Part shown: positions 60,891 to 64,000 of the stretch, in pieces
Layout: every line of letters begins with the position of its first letter
Position numbering within the stretch: the first letter of the stretch is position 1
Origin: Agrobacterium vaccinii
Lineage (GTDB): Bacteria > Pseudomonadota > Alphaproteobacteria > Rhizobiales > Rhizobiaceae
Reading direction: 5' to 3'
Assembly: GCF_021310995.1 (NCBI RefSeq)
Contig: NZ_CP054150.1
Location: 806,001 to 870,000, forward strand
Length of the DNA: 64,000 nt
The notes under the pieces: model-generated
Databases searched by the model: none
What the model was told of the DNA's origin: nothing
What the model saw: the letters and a program-made list of their open reading frames with translations, nothing else
Translations under genes and position numbers: made by a program

Positions 60891-61664
60891 ATGAAACTGT
60901 TCGCCACGCTGCTTGCCGGATCGGCATTTGCGCTATCCGCCTTCACCGCCAGCGCCGATGTGCGCTTCGGCATTATGAACGAATCCTACCCGCCGTTTTT
61001 TGCCAAGGATGCATCCGGCAAATGGCAGGGCTGGGAAATCGACCTGATGGACGCCGTCTGCGCGGAAATGAAGGAAAAATGCTCCATCGTCGAACTGTCC
61101 TGGGATGGGCTTATTCCCGCACTCGAGGCCAAGAAGTTCGACGTGATCTGGTCGTCCATGTCCAACACGCAGGAGCGCCAGAAGGTCATCACCTTCACCG
61201 ACAAATACTACAACACGCCGAGCAAGCTGATCGGCGCCAAGGATGGCAAGCCGGGTGCGACCGCGGAAGACGTGAAGGGCAAGACCATCGGCATTCAGGT
61301 CTCCACCATCCAGTCGGCCTATTATGCCAAGTATTTCAAGGATGCGGCGGACGAAAAGACCTATCAGACACTGGACGAAGCGTTTCAGGATCTGGCCGCC
61401 GGTCGCATCGACTATGTCTTCGGTGACTCGCTCGTTCTCGATGCCTTCCTGAAAAGCGATGCGGGCAAGGATTGCTGCGCGGATGCGGGCAATGTGGCCG
61501 ACGACAAAGAAATCCTCGGTCTGGGAGTATCAGGCGGTCTACGCAAGGACGACACCGAGCTGAAGCAGAAGCTGAACACGGCGCTGGCTGCCGTTCGTGC
61601 CAGCGGAAAATATGACGAGATCACCAAGAAATACTTCACCTTCGACATCTACGGCGCGAAGTAA
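60891..61664 (+). CDS. Periplasmic amino-acid-binding protein
   Basis: The 257-residue protein has a signal peptide (MKLFATLLAGSAFALSAFTASA) and the family-3 solute-binding fold: VRFGIMNESYPPFF, WEIDLMDAVCAEM, FDVIWSSMSNTQERQKVITFTDKYY and GKTIGIQVSTIQSAYYAKYF. Two cysteines in DCCADAGN and others may form disulfides. Specificity cannot be read; context with a homocysteine methyltransferase suggests a sulfur amino acid such as methionine or S-methylmethionine. Confidence 0.9.
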   Translation: MKLFATLLAGSAFALSAFTASADVRFGIMNESYPPFFAKDASGKWQGWEIDLMDAVCAEMKEKCSIVELSWDGLIPALEAKKFDVIWSSMSNTQERQKVITFTDKYYNTPSKLIGAKDGKPGATAEDVKGKTIGIQVSTIQSAYYAKYFKDAADEKTYQTLDEAFQDLAAGRIDYVFGDSLVLDAFLKSDAGKDCCADAGNVADDKEILGLGVSGGLRKDDTELKQKLNTALAAVRASGKYDEITKKYFTFDIYGAK

Positions 61665-61679
61665 ATCTCGGTCGAGTTG

Positions 61680-62402
61680 ATGGCAAGCATTGAAACCATG
61701 GTCCAACTTCTGTCGCCCTATCCTCCGGGATGGGGTGGCACGCTGTTGACCGGTGCCGTTTCCACGCTTGCCATCTCCGCCGGTGCCTATCTCATCGGGA
61801 TCGTCATCGGCATGGCTGGTGCGCTGGGCAAGCTGTCCGGCAACGGGCCACTGGGCGTGGTGCTGGGTTTCTACACCACGATGATCCGGGCCGTGCCGGA
61901 ACTCATTCTGATCGTGGGGCTCTATTACGCCGGCACCGATGGCCTCAACCGGCTGCTGCAATGGGCCGGAATGCCGCCCTTGGAAATCAACGGTTTCGTC
62001 GCGGCCATTGCCGTTCTCGGCTTCGTGCAGGGCGCCTATATGACCGAGGTTCTGCGCGGCGCGATCCTTGCCATTCCGGCTGGCCAGATCGAAGCTGCGA
62101 GGGCCTTCGGCATGTCGCCATTTCTGCGGTTCCGCCGCGTTGTGTTGCCCGCACTCATTCCCAATGCGCTGCCGGGGCTTGCCAATCTGTGGCTGGCGGT
62201 GACCAAGGACAGCGCGCTGGTGGCCGTCGTCGGGTATCAGGAACTGGCACTGGCGACGCGTCTTGCTGGGGCCAGCACCAAGCAGTATTTCCTGTTCTTC
62301 ATGGCGGCGGCGCTGTTGTATCTGGCGATTACGCTCGTCTCCAATCTCGTCTTTTCATTGATCGAGCGCCGGGTGCGGCGCGGTCAACCTGCGCTGGTTT
62401 AG
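61680..62402 (+). CDS. Amino-acid ABC transporter permease (first subunit)
   Basis: The 240-residue permease has several membrane spans and the EAA-loop motif EAARAFGMSPFLRFRRVVLPALIPNALPGLANL that contacts the ATPase. ATG 61680 is given; TTG 61677 is equivalent. It is 15 bases from the binding protein and 9 bases from the next permease, so it is co-transcribed. Confidence 0.92.
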   Translation: MASIETMVQLLSPYPPGWGGTLLTGAVSTLAISAGAYLIGIVIGMAGALGKLSGNGPLGVVLGFYTTMIRAVPELILIVGLYYAGTDGLNRLLQWAGMPPLEINGFVAAIAVLGFVQGAYMTEVLRGAILAIPAGQIEAARAFGMSPFLRFRRVVLPALIPNALPGLANLWLAVTKDSALVAVVGYQELALATRLAGASTKQYFLFFMAAALLYLAITLVSNLVFSLIERRVRRGQPALV

Positions 62403-62411
62403 GGGAAGATC

Positions 62412-63101
62412 ATGGACTTCTCCTGGCTCGAAAAATACTGGCCGCTGCTTTTATCCGGTGCCTATCAGACGGTCGCACTGCTGGTCATTTCCGTTGTCCT
62501 CGGCTTCATTCTTGCCATCGGCCTTGCCTTTGCGCAGGTCAGCGGCGGCAGGCTGACGCGAGTGCTGGCGCGAGGGTATTGCACCTTCTTTCGCGGCACG
62601 CCGTTGCTCATCCAGCTTTGGCTTCTCTATTACGGCGTCGGCTCTCTGCTGCCGATGATACCGGGCCTGCGCCAAAGCTTTATGTGGCCGGTCTTGCGGG
62701 AAGGTTTCTTCTTCGCTGCCGTCAGCTTCACGCTGAACTATGCAGCCTATGAGGCCGAAGTCTTGCGCGGCGCGCTGCTGGCGGTGCCGAAGGGCGAGCT
62801 TGAGGCGGGCCGGGCATTCGGCATGAGCCGTTTCACACTGATCCGCCGCATCTGGCTGCCGCGCGCCATCCGCATCGCCCTGCCGACCATTGCGGGCGAG
62901 GTGGTGATGCAGCTGAAGGCAACGCCGCTAGCCTTCACCGTCACCGTCATGGACCTCTACGCCGTGGCCTACAAGGTGCGACAGGACACGCTGCTGGTTT
63001 ATGAGCCGCTGTTCGTCGTTACCATTTTCTATCTCATCCTAACCGCCATCATCGTGCGCTGTTTCGGCTTTGTCGAAGCGCAAGTGCCGCAGCGGCGGTA
63101 A
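62412..63101 (+). CDS. Amino-acid ABC transporter permease (second subunit)
   Basis: The 229-residue permease has the matching EAA loop EAGRAFGMSRFTLIRRIWLPRAIRIALPTIAGEVV and several spans. It should form a heterodimer with the first subunit. The ATG follows AGGGGAAGATC. Confidence 0.92.
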   Translation: MDFSWLEKYWPLLLSGAYQTVALLVISVVLGFILAIGLAFAQVSGGRLTRVLARGYCTFFRGTPLLIQLWLLYYGVGSLLPMIPGLRQSFMWPVLREGFFFAAVSFTLNYAAYEAEVLRGALLAVPKGELEAGRAFGMSRFTLIRRIWLPRAIRIALPTIAGEVVMQLKATPLAFTVTVMDLYAVAYKVRQDTLLVYEPLFVVTIFYLILTAIIVRCFGFVEAQVPQRR

Positions 63102-63120
63102 CATACCCAAGGAGTTCCAC

Positions 63121-64000
63121 ATGGGCGATATCCGTATTCTCGACGGCGGCATGAGCCGCGAATTGCAGCGGCTGGGCGCGCAGCTGAAACAGCCGGAATG
63201 GTCGGCCCTGGCGCTGATCGACACGCCAGACATCGTGCGCCAGGTCCATGTGGAGTTTATCGAGGCCGGTGCCGATGTGGTCACCACCAATTCCTACGCG
63301 CTGGTGCCGTTTCACATTGGTGAGGAACGCTTCCGTAGCGAAGGCGCATCGCTGATTGCGCTGTCAGGCAAGCTGGCCCGCGAAGCAGCCGATGTTGCTG
63401 GCCGCAAGGTTACCATCGCCGGTGGCCTGCCACCCATCTTCGGCTCCTACGAACCGCAGAATTTCGATCCCACCCGCGTGCAGGACTACCTCAAGGTGCT
63501 CGTGGAAAACCTCGCTCCCCATGTCGATGTCTGGCTGGGCGAAACGCTGAGCCTGATTGCCGAAGGCGAGGCGGTGCGTGAGGCGGTGGCTGGGACAGGC
63601 AAACCCTTCTGGGTGTCCTTCACGCTGAATGATGATGCTGCGCAGGTAGATGGCGGCGAATCGCAGCTTCGCTCCGGCGAAACCGTGCGCGCCGCCGCCG
63701 AATGGGCCGCCGGTTCAGGCGCTGCCGCGCTGCTGTTCAATTGCAGCAAACCGGAAGTCATGAAAGCCGCCGTCGAGACCGCCGCCTCCGTCTTCAAGGA
63801 CAAGGGCGTCTCCATTGACATCGGCGTCTATGCCAATGCCTTCGAAGGCGAGCAGGGCGATTCCGCCGCCAATGAAGGCCTGCACGGCACCCGCGCCGAC
63901 CTCACCGACGATGCCTATTCCCGCTTCGCCTGCGAATGGGCCAATGCCGGTGCGACGATGATCGGCGGTTGCTGCGGAATTGGCGCTGCGCATATTCATA
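63121..64000 (+). CDS. Homocysteine S-methyltransferase family protein (3' end beyond window)
   Basis: The frame runs open from ATG 63121 past the window end, giving at least 293 residues. MGDIRILDGGMSRELQRLG, the first zinc-ligand region around ALLFNCSKPE (Cys in FNCS) and the MIGGCCGIGAAHIH double-cysteine motif are those of MmuM/BHMT-type methyltransferases, which methylate homocysteine using S-methylmethionine or S-adenosylmethionine. It is 19 bases after the transporter genes with AAGGAG upstream, so transporter and enzyme probably form one scavenging unit. Confidence 0.88.
   Translation, partial: MGDIRILDGGMSRELQRLGAQLKQPEWSALALIDTPDIVRQVHVEFIEAGADVVTTNSYALVPFHIGEERFRSEGASLIALSGKLAREAADVAGRKVTIAGGLPPIFGSYEPQNFDPTRVQDYLKVLVENLAPHVDVWLGETLSLIAEGEAVREAVAGTGKPFWVSFTLNDDAAQVDGGESQLRSGETVRAAAEWAAGSGAAALLFNCSKPEVMKAAVETAASVFKDKGVSIDIGVYANAFEGEQGDSAANEGLHGTRADLTDDAYSRFACEWANAGATMIGGCCGIGAAHIH

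Overview
The window is a chromosomal segment of a Rhizobiaceae alphaproteobacterium, most probably an Agrobacterium or close Rhizobium relative. The evidence is the high GC, the gene run degP - response regulator - kinase - glnE - pleC - pepN known from Sinorhizobium and Agrobacterium, the feuNPQ signalling locus, and two dense families of intergenic palindromic repeats of the rhizobial mosaic-element type. No tRNA, rRNA, CRISPR array or intact insertion sequence was recognised.

Layout. (1) 1-2.4 kb: a ParE/ParD-like toxin-antitoxin pair and a membrane-anchored alpha/beta hydrolase, all on the minus strand. (2) 2.8-20.9 kb: a complete gene transfer agent (GTA) cluster in the gene order of the Rhodobacter capsulatus RcGTA cluster: g1, large terminase, portal, g3.5, prohead protease, capsid, connector, adaptor, tail completion, major tail protein, g10, g10.1, tape measure, g12, g13, NlpC/P60 peptidase and the giant TIM-barrel tip protein. 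It is interrupted by genes that are not part of that core: a GH19-type endolysin, a Dabb protein followed by a strong intrinsic terminator, an antisense ABM monooxygenase, an antisense coiled-coil protein, a 35-residue antisense gene and a terminal holin-like protein. (3) 21.2-30.5 kb: feuN-feuP-feuQ, a lipoprotein, the cytochrome c maturation operon ccmIEFH and a DegP protease. In ccmH a palindromic repeat has entered the start of the gene and is read in frame. (4) 30.8-42.9 kb: a second two-component system, glnE, a VOC protein, a metallophosphoesterase, then pleC and pepN on the minus strand, with a full CtrA-type box in front of pleC. (5) 43-56 kb: an MCP-like protein with a C-terminal sensor region, a DMT exporter, an unassigned HTH protein, small orphan genes, a divergent uracil-DNA glycosylase, an Hsp70-like ATPase, a class D beta-lactamase, a DUF3431-like protein, an atypical SDR, ETF-QO and a pentapeptide-repeat protein. 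(6) 56-64 kb: a quinone-oxidoreductase-like gene broken by an amber codon and divergent from an HxlR regulator plus aldehyde dehydrogenase, uppP, and a polar amino-acid ABC transporter running into a homocysteine S-methyltransferase cut by the window edge.

How the parts fit. The GTA genes form several translationally coupled blocks (g6-g8, g9-g10.1, g12-g14) separated by repeats, so the cluster looks structurally intact but transcriptionally fragmented. ccmIEFH is a coupled operon (ATGA overlaps). The endolysin and holin-like gene could supply lysis functions that RcGTA encodes elsewhere. PleC belongs to the DivK-CtrA cell-cycle circuit, which controls GTA production in Rhodobacter; no full CtrA box was seen in the GTA cluster itself.

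The most unusual observations are the GTA cluster with embedded lysis genes and an internal terminator, the repeat-derived N-terminus of ccmH, the CtrA box at pleC, the amber-interrupted oxidoreductase, and the glycosylase lacking two of the four family Fe-S cysteines.
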